A DNA stretch of 22,588 nucleotides, from the NCBI GenBank assembly GCA_041612005.1, contig JBFILW010000021.1, positions 1 through 22,588 of the forward strand, written 5' to 3'. A program made the position numbers and the translations under genes. Source of the DNA: JBFILW01 sp041612005. GTDB lineage: Bacteria > Gemmatimonadota > Gemmatimonadetes > Palauibacterales > Palauibacteraceae. Positions 15,103 to 22,588 of the stretch are shown piece by piece (position 1 is the stretch's first letter; the number at the start of each line of letters is the position of its first letter). The notes beneath the pieces were generated by a model. That model was not told where the DNA came from, did not search any database, and saw only the letters and a list, made by a program, of their open reading frames with translations.

Positions 15103-17913
15103 ATGGTCGCGACACCTCCAACAAAGATGCTGCTCGTGCGTGGAGCGCGTGAGCACAACCTCAAGAACATCGATGTCGATATCCCGCGGAACCGGCTGAC
15201 CGTCGTCACCGGCCTCTCCGGCTCCGGGAAGTCGTCCCTCGCCTTCGACACCGTCTACGCGGAAGGCCAGCGCCGCTATGTCGAGTCCCTGTCGACGTAC
15301 GCGCGCCAGTTCTTGGGCGTGATGGAAAAACCGGACGTCGACCGCATCGAGGGATTGTCGCCCGCCATCGCCATCGAGCAGCGCGCGGCCGGCCGCAACC
15401 CGCGGTCCACTGTCGGCACGATCACCGAGGTGTACGACTACTTGCGTCTCCTCTGGGCTCGGGCCGGCACGCCGCACTGCCCCAACTGCGGCCGGCCCGT
15501 GCAACGTCAGTCGGCGAGTCAGATCACGAGCCAGATCCTCGAGTGGAAACAGGGAACGCGGCTCGAGATCCTGGCCCCGCTGGTTCGAGGGCGAAAGGGA
15601 GAGTTCCGCGACCTGTTCAAGGAAGTCCTGCGTGAGGGGTTCGTGCGCGCTCGAGTCGACGGCGAGCTGGTTGAGCTCAGCGACCCCCCCAGGCTCAAGA
15701 AGAGCGCCAAGCACGACATCGCGGTCGTCGTCGATCGTCTCTCCGTGAAAACCGACGAGGCCGATCGTCTCGCCGACTCTCTCGAGACCGCCCTGCGTAT
15801 GGCGTCCGGTACCGTTCAGGTGGACGTGGTTCGACGCGGCAAGGACCCGGAGCCGCATCTGTTCAGCGAGCGCTACGCCTGTCCGGTGTGCGCCATCAGC
15901 ATCCCGGAGCTGGAGCCCCGCCAGTTCAGCTTCAATTCGCCCTACGGGGCGTGTCCGGCGTGCGATGGGCTCGGGATGCGGCGCGAGCCGAACCCCGAGC
16001 TCCTGTTAGGCGGGGACAGTATCTCGATCCTGGAGGGGGTGATCCTGCCGTGGGGCTCGCCGAGTGGTCGGTTGCGGCGTGACATCCTGCCCGCGCTGGC
16101 CGAGGCGAACGGCTTCGAGCTCAACCAGCCGTGGGGCGAGCTCACCCAGAGCCAGCGAGACGCGGTGTTGCGGGGCGACCCGCGCGTCGACTGGGAGGGG
16201 GCGCTCCTTCATACCCTCCGACGCTACATCGAGTCGGACAGCGACACCCTGCGTCACAGCCTCTCCGACTACATGGAGACGGTCATCTGCACGGAGTGCG
16301 AGGGTGGTCGCCTGCGGGCCGAGAGCCGCGCCGTCACAGTGGACGGCCACCACCTCAACGAGATCGTGGAGCTTCCGGTCGACCGCGCATTGGCTCTGTT
16401 CGAAGCGATGCGCGACGGCGCCGGGAGTGCGCGCCGCGACGGCGAGATCGCCGGCCCGATCCTGAAGGAAGTGTGTGATCGGCTCCGGTTCATGCGGCAG
16501 GTCGGTCTGGGTTACCTGACGCTGGGCCGCTCGGCCGACACCCTGTCAGGCGGCGAGTCGCAGCGCATCCGCCTGGCGACGCAGATCGGAAGCCGGCTCG
16601 TCGGCGTCCTCTACGTGCTGGACGAGCCGAGTATCGGCCTCCACCCGTCAGACAACGGCCGCCTTCTGAAGACTCTCGAGGCGCTTCGTGACCTGGGCAA
16701 CACCGTGCTGGTCGTGGAGCACGACGAGGAGACGATCCGTACCGCCGACCACGTGGTGGACATGGGTCCCGGAGCCGGCCGCCACGGCGGCGAGATCCTC
16801 GTGTCAGGGAGCGTGGACGACCTTCTGGAAAGTGGAGAGTCGCTGACGGGGGCGTACCTACGAGGCGACCGCAGTATTCCCATACCGAATCAGCGCCGAG
16901 CGCCGCGCGCGGGCCACCAGTTGGTGGTCCGCGGGGCGGCAGAGCACAATCTCAAGGACATCGACGTCTGTTTTCCGCTCGGGACCTTCATCTGCGTGAC
17001 CGGAGTGTCGGGCTCCGGGAAGTCCACGCTCGTCGAGGAGATCCTCTACCGGCGCTTGGCGCGCGAGCTGTACCGATCGCGGGCCCATCCCGGTCGCCAC
17101 GGCGCGGTCGAAGGTCTCGAGCTGATCGACAAGGTCATCGACGTGGACCAGAGTCCGATCGGCCGCACGCCGCGGTCCAATCCGGCCACCTACACGGGTG
17201 TGTTCACGCCGATCCGGCAGCTCTTTTCTCAGCTGCCCGAGTCCAAACTGCGGGGCTACGACCCGGGTCGGTTCAGCTTCAACGTGAAGGGTGGTCGCTG
17301 CGAGTCCTGCCGTGGGGACGGCGTCGTGAAGATCGAGATGCACTTCCTGCCGGACGTTTACGCCCCATGCGACGTCTGCCGCGGCCGGAGATACAACCGG
17401 GAAACGCTCGAAGTGCTGTACAAGGGAAGAAGCATCTCAGACGTGCTCGAGATGACCGTCGAGGAGGCGCGCGAGTTCTTCGAGCCGATTCCCACCATCA
17501 ATCGCAAGCTGCGCACGCTGTCCGATGTGGGACTCGGGTACATCACGCTCGGACAGTCGGCCACGACTCTCTCCGGGGGCGAGGCGCAGCGCGTCAAGCT
17601 GTCGGCGGAGTTAGCCAAGAAGAGCACGGGGAGCACGATCTACATCCTCGACGAGCCGACGACCGGCCTGCACTTCGAAGACATCCGCCTCTTGTTGGAG
17701 GTTCTGCACCGGCTGGTCGACAAGGACAACACCGTGATTGTGATCGAGCATCAGCTGGACGTGATGAAGACGGCCGACTGGATCATCGATCTGGGACCCG
17801 AGGGAGGTGAAGCGGGAGGGGAAGTCGTGGTCGCGGGCCCTCCCGAGGTGATCGCCGCGGAGGACTCCGGACACACGGGACGGCACCTCCGACGGGTTCT
17901 GAGCCCCGCCTGA
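15103..17913 (+). CDS. uvrA: Excinuclease ABC subunit A (UvrA)
   Basis: DNA-damage recognition ATPase of nucleotide excision repair, loading UvrB at lesions. The 936-residue length is normal. Two ABC ATPase modules are seen: Walker A GLSGSGKSSLAF (~38-49) with signature LSGGESQRIRLA and VLDEPSIGLHP, and Walker A GVSGSGKSTLVEE (~634) with LSGGEAQRVKL and ILDEPTTGLH. Two zinc-binding sites are intact, Cys260/263/284/287 and Cys733/736/756/759; the second is the essential DNA-contact finger. It follows lysA after 34 bases and converges on the pilus operon with 18 bases between stop codons. Confidence 0.98.
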   Translation: MVATPPTKMLLVRGAREHNLKNIDVDIPRNRLTVVTGLSGSGKSSLAFDTVYAEGQRRYVESLSTYARQFLGVMEKPDVDRIEGLSPAIAIEQRAAGRNPRSTVGTITEVYDYLRLLWARAGTPHCPNCGRPVQRQSASQITSQILEWKQGTRLEILAPLVRGRKGEFRDLFKEVLREGFVRARVDGELVELSDPPRLKKSAKHDIAVVVDRLSVKTDEADRLADSLETALRMASGTVQVDVVRRGKDPEPHLFSERYACPVCAISIPELEPRQFSFNSPYGACPACDGLGMRREPNPELLLGGDSISILEGVILPWGSPSGRLRRDILPALAEANGFELNQPWGELTQSQRDAVLRGDPRVDWEGALLHTLRRYIESDSDTLRHSLSDYMETVICTECEGGRLRAESRAVTVDGHHLNEIVELPVDRALALFEAMRDGAGSARRDGEIAGPILKEVCDRLRFMRQVGLGYLTLGRSADTLSGGESQRIRLATQIGSRLVGVLYVLDEPSIGLHPSDNGRLLKTLEALRDLGNTVLVVEHDEETIRTADHVVDMGPGAGRHGGEILVSGSVDDLLESGESLTGAYLRGDRSIPIPNQRRAPRAGHQLVVRGAAEHNLKDIDVCFPLGTFICVTGVSGSGKSTLVEEILYRRLARELYRSRAHPGRHGAVEGLELIDKVIDVDQSPIGRTPRSNPATYTGVFTPIRQLFSQLPESKLRGYDPGRFSFNVKGGRCESCRGDGVVKIEMHFLPDVYAPCDVCRGRRYNRETLEVLYKGRSISDVLEMTVEEAREFFEPIPTINRKLRTLSDVGLGYITLGQSATTLSGGEAQRVKLSAELAKKSTGSTIYILDEPTTGLHFEDIRLLLEVLHRLVDKDNTVIVIEHQLDVMKTADWIIDLGPEGGEAGGEVVVAGPPEVIAAEDSGHTGRHLRRVLSPA

Positions 17914-17933
17914 GGGGAACCAGTTGTTGTATC
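17895..17933 (+). terminator. Possible weak terminator between uvrA and the convergent usher gene
   Basis: GGTT (17895-17898) pairs with AACC (17918-17921) and CCCC (17904-17907) pairs with GGGG (17914-17917), giving an 8-bp stem with a five-base bulge and a six-base loop. A T-rich stretch (TTGTTGTAT) follows on the plus strand. The stem covers the uvrA stop codon. Structure and tail are both imperfect. Confidence 0.3.
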
Positions 17934-20508
17934 AGTCCGCGGGAATCAGCGGGACCACGAGTCCCTCGACGCGTGGGCCATCGGGACTGATCGGCAGCGA
18001 CACCGACACCGGATCTCCACCCGGACGCAACTGATAGCGCGAGAGCCGCGCCTCGTCGACTTCGATCCGATATTCGCCCGGATGAATGCCGAACAGGTAA
18101 AACTCGCCGTCGGAGAAGGACTCGAATTCCACCCGTCTGCCCGTCTTGAGATTAACCAGGGCGAGCGCGATCGGGCCGAAGCCGAACTCACTCCCGTCAT
18201 CTCGCCTGACCACCACCCGTCCGCTCACTTCCCCCGCGATCACGATCGGGATGTCGATCTGTCGATACGACGCCGGCGTGATCGGGAGCTCGATGTCCGG
18301 GTACATTGGCACCCAGAGCGGATTGGCGATTGACATCGAATCGACCCGGAGGCGCTCGAGCTCGAAGGGGACCAGGTCCCAGATGCCGTAATAACCGGCC
18401 GAGTCCGTTCGCGCGCCGTCGAGCCCCGCGTACACGCCCACACCCTCGATCGGCGGCTCGCCCGGATCGCGCGCGCCGTTGGCGTTCTCGTCCAAGAACA
18501 CGAAGCCGGCCACGCCCCCCCGCTGCAGACCGGGTAACGAGCCGAAAGCCAGACGGTTGCCGACCCGGTCCCACTGGACGGTTCCCTGCAAGTACTGCTG
18601 CGTTCCGACACCGCGCCGCTGCGAGCTGTATTCGCTCAGTGAGGTCGCCTGGGCGAAGGGCAGCTCTGCGGTAAGCGACAGCGAGAACGTCGTCCCGCCG
18701 ACTGCGTACCACTGCGCGCCGATCTCCAGCCTCAGCTCCCGCGTGAATTGGCGCGCGACCTGTCCGCCGATTCGCCACAGCTCGCTCGCGTTCCGCGATT
18801 CGACCTCGGCCCGGATCCACAATGGCCGGCTGCCGAACGCACGCGCCATGGCTGTTGCACCGACGAACGGGAAGAGATCCGTGCGGTTGAAGTCGTCGAT
18901 CCTCTCTCTGGTCAGCCGGGCCCCCACGTTGAGGCGCGTGTTATCGAACTGGAGTGTTTGAACGGCCAGAAACCGGGAGCGCGTTCCTCGCTCGAGCACT
19001 TCGTGCACCGCCCCCAGCTCGAGGAACATGTCGCGGAGAATGCCAGGGGTCCGCCAGAAGAGATCCGCCTCGAGTGAGCGCACCCTGGAGCTGTCATTGA
19101 AGATCGGTGCGACGGGCGAGCCCACGAACTCCGAGTAACCTGCGCGCGCCCGCAAGTTGATCGAACGCGAGTAGTTCACGATGCCACGCAGGAAGCCGTC
19201 GGCCACCGCCTGCGTGGATACTTGCCACGCCGGCGTGAGCGCCACCGCCGCTCCGACGTACGGGTGGAAGAGGTCGGGGAGCGAGTCGCGCCAGAACTGC
19301 TCGATGCCGGTGCGCAGCGTGATTCGGTCCGAGACTCCGTAGTGTGCATCCAGGTTAGCGGTCGCCCGGCACAGAATGTTGCGGCAGTCACCAAAACTGG
19401 CACCATATTCAAACGTGCCGCCGGGGAGGCGGTTGAATCCCACCTGGACGAGGTGGTCAGCCGTCACGATCTGACCATGGGGGCCGAACGCCACGACCTG
19501 GATCGGGTTTTCCCCGTAGTTGATCGGGATGTCGAGCGCGAACGATCCCTGCTCGTTCGCCTGACTGAAGTCGATGACCCGTCCCGACTGGCGAACCTCG
19601 ATGTCCCAACCCGGGCCGGCCGTGCCGACGAACGGAGTCCTGCTGAAGGCGCGAGGCCGGATGAACGGTGTGTTGGTGAGGCTCACGCCACGCAGGCCCC
19701 GCGGGCGCGGTCCGGTCGCGAAGGAATCCCCCAGCCGCAATTGCCGCAGCCACGCCTGCTCGCGCCACACCTGCAGATACGTCGCGTCCACGCGATGGCC
19801 GCCGTTCACCAGAGGGCCGGCGCTCTGCGAGGTCAGCTGCAGCGACCCGCCAAGCACCGCCGCCCCAACTCCGACCCGGTAGGCTGCCGTGCCGGTCGGG
19901 TCCTCCAGTGAATAGAGCGCCTGCCAGTCGGCGACGAACCCGTCGAAGGTCGGCCGTGACTCCGAGAGGCTGAGCGCCGGAGGCGGCCTGTCCCAGCTGT
20001 CCATGACCGCATGCCGCCGCGCCTCGCGCTCGAGCCGCCTCGCGAGAGGAAAAACCTCCGGGTTGGTGATCTGCGCGGTCAGCTCGATCCAGTCCACATC
20101 GACCTGCACCCCGAACACCAGGTCGAGTGAGGCCGGGCTGGCATACAGTTCACCATCCGACCACACCACGGAACCGGCCGGGTACGCCACCGGTTGATCC
20201 TCAACCGTCGCGAGGACGCTCGCCGGGTCGAGTCGAATCGTGACCGCACCCGGCTGCCAGGTGGCGAGAAGGACCCCGGCGGTGTCGATGGCGACTTCGA
20301 CTTCTCCGACACCCAGCAGCTTCGCTAGAGGGAGGTAGGCGACCTCACCATTCTTGAGCGCGAGGACGGTAGAGCTGGCCAGCCGCCCGAACTGGACTTC
20401 GAGGATCGCCTCCTCTAGGCCGGGCTCTTGAGGCTGGCTGGCGCCGAGCGATGGGACGGCGCCCGAGAATGCGAGCGCGGCCAGGGCGCAGCTGATCCCG
20501 AGCCGCAT
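17932..20508 (-). CDS. Outer-membrane usher-like protein with atypical N- and C-terminal domains
   Basis: An 858-residue exported protein (signal peptide ~1-23). Residues ~30-150 form a beta-rich module resembling a copper-amine-oxidase-N/stalk-type domain (VAYLPLAKLLGV, then YPAGSVVWSDGELYASPASL), not the classical usher N-terminal domain. A barrel starts near 185 and carries the usher hallmark LRLGDSF (257-263), RGLRGVSL and FVGTAGPGWDIEVRQSGRVI. The last of these leads into a plug-like beta-sandwich (~300-356) with G-x-F-x-L-D-I-P. After the rest of the barrel (~360-655) come an SdrD-B-like domain (664-725) with a calcium-loop-like DENANGARDPGE, and a second carboxypeptidase-regulatory-like sandwich (~757-850). 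These two could stand in for the two C-terminal sandwich domains of FimD. It is the last gene of the operon, one base after the preceding stop. Function: secretion and assembly of the pilins encoded upstream. Confidence 0.75.
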   Translation of the reverse strand: MRLGISCALAALAFSGAVPSLGASQPQEPGLEEAILEVQFGRLASSTVLALKNGEVAYLPLAKLLGVGEVEVAIDTAGVLLATWQPGAVTIRLDPASVLATVEDQPVAYPAGSVVWSDGELYASPASLDLVFGVQVDVDWIELTAQITNPEVFPLARRLEREARRHAVMDSWDRPPPALSLSESRPTFDGFVADWQALYSLEDPTGTAAYRVGVGAAVLGGSLQLTSQSAGPLVNGGHRVDATYLQVWREQAWLRQLRLGDSFATGPRPRGLRGVSLTNTPFIRPRAFSRTPFVGTAGPGWDIEVRQSGRVIDFSQANEQGSFALDIPINYGENPIQVVAFGPHGQIVTADHLVQVGFNRLPGGTFEYGASFGDCRNILCRATANLDAHYGVSDRITLRTGIEQFWRDSLPDLFHPYVGAAVALTPAWQVSTQAVADGFLRGIVNYSRSINLRARAGYSEFVGSPVAPIFNDSSRVRSLEADLFWRTPGILRDMFLELGAVHEVLERGTRSRFLAVQTLQFDNTRLNVGARLTRERIDDFNRTDLFPFVGATAMARAFGSRPLWIRAEVESRNASELWRIGGQVARQFTRELRLEIGAQWYAVGGTTFSLSLTAELPFAQATSLSEYSSQRRGVGTQQYLQGTVQWDRVGNRLAFGSLPGLQRGGVAGFVFLDENANGARDPGEPPIEGVGVYAGLDGARTDSAGYYGIWDLVPFELERLRVDSMSIANPLWVPMYPDIELPITPASYRQIDIPIVIAGEVSGRVVVRRDDGSEFGFGPIALALVNLKTGRRVEFESFSDGEFYLFGIHPGEYRIEVDEARLSRYQLRPGGDPVSVSLPISPDGPRVEGLVVPLIPAD

Positions 20509-20509
20509 C

Positions 20510-21040
20510 TCACGATCCGGTGTACGCGAGCGTGAGGACGACCGTCCCCGTGTAGAATCCCGCCACCTGAGCTGCCGCCGGGCTCACCTGCCCACCGATC
20601 CATACGTACATCGCGGATCCGAAGAAAGCCGGTGAGAACTGGAATGCCGTTCCGACGTTCGGGTCGAACACCTGGACGAAGAAGTTCGGGTTGTTGAACC
20701 AGCCGACCCGCGCGCTGGTGGTGCCGAAGGCGATCGGCATCGAAAGAGGACCGGCATCCAGGGTCGCAGGGAGAGTGAAGTTCACGCTCGCCTGCGCGGA
20801 CGGGTTGCCGAGCGCCACGTATTGGCCCGCGGCCGCAGCGGTGGGCAGGACGGTGGACGGCGTTCCCGGCATCACCTGGCCGAACTGCAGGTCGCGGAGC
20901 GGCGTCACCTGGATCGGGCCCGCGGCCACAGTGGCAACGGCCTGAATCGTGGCGCTGTTCTGCGCCGCCAGCGTATCGCCGGTGGCCACAAGCAGCCCCA
21001 CCGAGAAGGCCATGCGCACGGCTCCGCGACGTGATCTCAC
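20510..21040 (-). CDS. Pilin-like subunit with N-terminal extension (DUF4402-like)
   Basis: A 176-residue exported protein. The signal peptide covers ~1-26 (MAFSVGLLVATGDTLAA). The mature protein starts with a short alternating-hydrophobic stretch (SATIQAVATV) before the core motif PLRDLQFGQVMPGTPSTVL. Then follow GQYVALGNPSAQASVNFTLP, YVWIGGQVSP and a final strand VVLTLAYTGS ending at the stop. The L-x-FG...PG start and G-x-Y/F-x-G-x-V-x-L-T-x-x-Y end are as in DUF4402/pilin-type beta-sandwich subunits. No cysteines are present, so there is no subunit disulphide. The GTG start shares GTGA with the chaperone stop; ATG at 21011-21013 is an alternative. The N-terminal stretch could serve as a donor strand for the next subunit in a fibre. 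Confidence 0.65.
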   Translation of the reverse strand: MRSRRGAVRMAFSVGLLVATGDTLAAQNSATIQAVATVAAGPIQVTPLRDLQFGQVMPGTPSTVLPTAAAAGQYVALGNPSAQASVNFTLPATLDAGPLSMPIAFGTTSARVGWFNNPNFFVQVFDPNVGTAFQFSPAFFGSAMYVWIGGQVSPAAAQVAGFYTGTVVLTLAYTGS

Positions 21041-21882
21041 CGGATGACCGTCGCCGAGTCGCTGACCGGCGCCGCTACGAGTAGCTCCGGCGGTTTGATG
21101 TCGTCACGGTCGGTGGATGCGGTGATCCGGACTTTGTACGGACCCGAAGGCAGGTCGGACACGGGGTAGCGAAGCTGCCGGTGGAGAGTCTCGTACACGG
21201 CGACGTGCTCCTCCCACTCCCGGACGACCTTACCCGATGAATCGACGACTTCGGTGCGAAGGACGCCGATGTAGGCGGCTTCTCCGTCCCGCTCGAGCAA
21301 CGGCCGCGCGTACAAGGTATCGCCCACGATGCGCGGCGCTACCTGCGACATCCGGACCGAAGTCTCGAGCTCTCCCTTCCGGTACGTGAGCGCGATCACC
21401 GTACGAACCTCGAGGTCGAGTCCGACCTGGATATCGGCGCTGTCCGGGATGCCGGCCAGCGGTACGTGCTGCCCCTTGGCGTGCACCACGACGCGCGTCC
21501 AGTACTCGCCATCGGCGAGGTCGGCCGGAGGTTGGGCGAGCAGCCGGATGGTTTGCCGCTGTCCCGGGCGAACCGTCACCCGGCGTGGAAAGGCCCGGAT
21601 CCAGCCGGCCGCGGACCTCTCTTCGAGCTCGCTGTCTCCGTCCTCCGGGGCTGTGTAGAGGTACACGCGACCGAGGCTGTCCGTGGCGGGGAACCCGAAC
21701 ACCGTCTCGATCGAGACCTCCTCGGTCTGGTCGCCGCCGTTGAACAGCTGGACGCTGGCCGAGCGGACCCGGTGATCGATGAAGATGTGGTGCGGTGCGA
21801 CGAGGACGCTGGAGGCCTTGGCCGCGGCCCCGAGTAGCAGCCCTGCCACAATCATCAGGTGAATATGGCGTCTTCGTCTCAT
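21037..21882 (-). CDS. Periplasmic pilus chaperone (PapD-like, archaic/alternate type)
   Basis: A 281-residue exported protein (signal peptide ~1-23, MIVAGLLLGAAAKA). The first immunoglobulin-like domain (~26-150) has the chaperone pattern VAPHHIFIDHRVRSASVQLFNGG's S-x-x-V-x-L-F-N strand, a W-I-R-A-F-P-R-R-V-T-V-R-P-G-Q strand pair and the EYWTRVVV strand. A second beta domain follows (~165-270). Such chaperones donate a strand to unfolded pilins and deliver them to the usher. The Arg of PapD that anchors the pilin C-terminus (Arg8) appears as Pro/His here, which fits archaic or alternate classes better than classical PapD. It is longer than the usual 220-250 residues. It starts with TGATG overlap to the upstream pilin gene and ends overlapping the next pilin gene. 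Confidence 0.72.
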   Translation of the reverse strand: MRRRRHIHLMIVAGLLLGAAAKASSVLVAPHHIFIDHRVRSASVQLFNGGDQTEEVSIETVFGFPATDSLGRVYLYTAPEDGDSELEERSAAGWIRAFPRRVTVRPGQRQTIRLLAQPPADLADGEYWTRVVVHAKGQHVPLAGIPDSADIQVGLDLEVRTVIALTYRKGELETSVRMSQVAPRIVGDTLYARPLLERDGEAAYIGVLRTEVVDSSGKVVREWEEHVAVYETLHRQLRYPVSDLPSGPYKVRITASTDRDDIKPPELLVAAPVSDSATVIR

Positions 21883-22352
21883 CAGTTACCCGTGTAGGTG
21901 ACAGTGAGCGCGACCCTCGCCCGGTACGTCCCCATCGCCGCTTGTGTTGGAGGTAAAGCCGTACCTCCCAACAAGATAAGACCTCGTCCGCTGGCAGGCA
22001 GCCGCAAGGTTGTCGGCACGCGAGGGTCCAACTGGATCGCCGACCCCAGGTTGCCGTCCGGGACGTAGACCGCATCCCCCGGGCCAAACACGACCGGGAC
22101 GGAAGATCCCTGTCGTCCGTCGAGCTGTCTGGGGAGGAAGAAATCGACCAGGATCTCCGAATTCCGGTTGCCCCGAATCCGGTACTGACCGGCCCGGGCC
22201 GCGTCGCTCCACAATACCGTGGTGGGTGCACCAGGGAGGATCTGGTCGAAGCGCAGATCGCGGCGGCGTTGGACCTGAAGCGGCGGCATGGCGTGCGCGG
22301 CCGTGGTCGCCACGACCAGCAGAAGCACGAATACCCGCCGCCAGGTAATCAT
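21882..22352 (-). CDS. Pilin-like subunit lacking an N-terminal extension (possible tip subunit)
   Basis: A 156-residue exported protein with a signal peptide ending ATTAAHA (~1-21). The mature chain aligns with the pilin-like product of 20510-21040: PPLQVQRRRDLRFDQILPGAP against GPIQVTPLRDLQF, AGQYRIRGN, V-x-F-x-L-P, and the same ending VTYTGN. It begins directly at the core strand, without the ~15-residue alternating-hydrophobic stretch of its paralogue, so it has no obvious donor strand. No cysteines. The WIGG motif of the other two subunits is replaced by LLGG. It starts at ATG with AAGAGG 12 bases upstream, part of a strong hairpin, and ends TGATG into the chaperone gene. Confidence 0.6.
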   Translation of the reverse strand: MITWRRVFVLLLVVATTAAHAMPPLQVQRRRDLRFDQILPGAPTTVLWSDAARAGQYRIRGNRNSEILVDFFLPRQLDGRQGSSVPVVFGPGDAVYVPDGNLGSAIQLDPRVPTTLRLPASGRGLILLGGTALPPTQAAMGTYRARVALTVTYTGN

Positions 22353-22364
22353 CGATCGCGTCCG

Positions 22365-22418
22365 CCTCTTGTGAAATGCGCCGGCGGAGGGAGAACCCGC
22401 CGCCGGCGCGCAAAGAGG
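22365..22418 (-). promoter_or_regulatory. Strong stem-loop between two pilin genes that pairs with the next gene's ribosome-binding site
   Basis: The inner stem pairs GCGCCGGCGG (22378-22387) with CCGCCGGCGC (22400-22409), ten perfect pairs. After one mismatch, GGG (22389-22391) pairs with CCC (22396-22398) around a four-base loop. The outer stem pairs CCTCTT (22365-22370) with AAGAGG (22413-22418) across a small internal loop. On the minus-strand mRNA the AAGAGG formed from 22365-22370 is the best ribosome-binding site for the ATG at 22352, so the outer stem could mask it. There is no T-run after the hairpin, so it is not a classic terminator. Confidence 0.55.
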
Positions 22419-22446
22419 TCACAGTGCCCTTTCCGAGCACTGCGAA

Positions 22447-22588
22447 CTAGTTGCCCGTATAGTTGACCGTCAGAGTGATGTCGGCCGCGTATGCACCGGC
22501 GGCCTGATCGGCCCGCGGCGCGACCGTTCCGCCGATCCACACCGACAGCAGGCCGGTTATCGCATCGAGGTTCGCGAGAGCGCCTGAG
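22447..22588 (-). CDS. Pilin-like subunit, C-terminal part (cut by the window edge)
   Basis: Forty-six residues in frame before a TAG stop at 22447-22449. They read LSVWIGGTVAPRADQAAG, then AYAADITLTVNYTGN. This matches the C-terminal strands of the subunit encoded at 20510-21040 (VWIGGQVSP and VLTLAYTGS). It lies upstream of the other pilus genes on the same strand, separated by a strong hairpin. The gene continues beyond the right edge, so its start and signal peptide are unseen. By position it may be the major pilin. Confidence 0.6.
   Translation of the reverse strand, partial: SGALANLDAITGLLSVWIGGTVAPRADQAAGAYAADITLTVNYTGN

Noticed and set aside
1..22588. tRNA, rRNA, CRISPR, insertion sequence or prophage signals
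   Set aside because: No cloverleaf-like tail, repeat-spacer pattern, terminal inverted repeats or transposase/integrase motifs seen by eye.

Overview
The window is 22.6 kb of high-GC, tightly packed bacterial chromosome. No tRNA, rRNA, CRISPR array, insertion sequence or prophage gene is visible, and no gene-free stretch exceeds about 100 bases. The host is Gram-negative (a TamA-like barrel with TamB, a chaperone-usher system), and meso-DAP peptidoglycan is suggested by lysA. Stand-alone PASTA and YbbR proteins and the overall codon style suggest a Gemmatimonadota-like organism. That placement is an inference and cannot be proven from the sequence alone.

Region 1 (1-17913, plus strand) is a run of housekeeping and envelope genes, mostly joined by 4-base stop/start overlaps. 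It starts with the tail of a probable fmt, then rsmB, a membrane-anchored three-PASTA protein, a YbbR-repeat protein, tsaD, lgt, a metallophosphoesterase, a 66-residue single-pass membrane protein, a TamA/BamA-type barrel, a 1506-residue TamB, a diacylglycerol-kinase-family lipid kinase, lysA and uvrA. Likely roles are ribosome and tRNA modification, lipoprotein maturation, outer-membrane assembly and lipid transport, cell-wall precursor supply and DNA repair. Only dgk and uvrA are preceded by something resembling their own promoter, and those calls are weak.

Region 2 (17932-22588, minus strand, running off the right edge) is a divergent chaperone-usher pilus operon facing uvrA across 18 bp. 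In transcription order it has a partial pilin, a strong hairpin whose outer stem covers the likely ribosome-binding site of the next gene, a second pilin-like subunit, a PapD-type chaperone, a third pilin-like subunit, and last the usher. The usher keeps recognisable barrel and plug motifs but has a non-canonical N-terminal domain and an SdrD-B-like, probably calcium-binding, C-terminal module. One of the small subunits lacks the N-terminal donor-strand extension seen in its paralogue, which would fit a tip subunit. This operon is the most novel part of the window.
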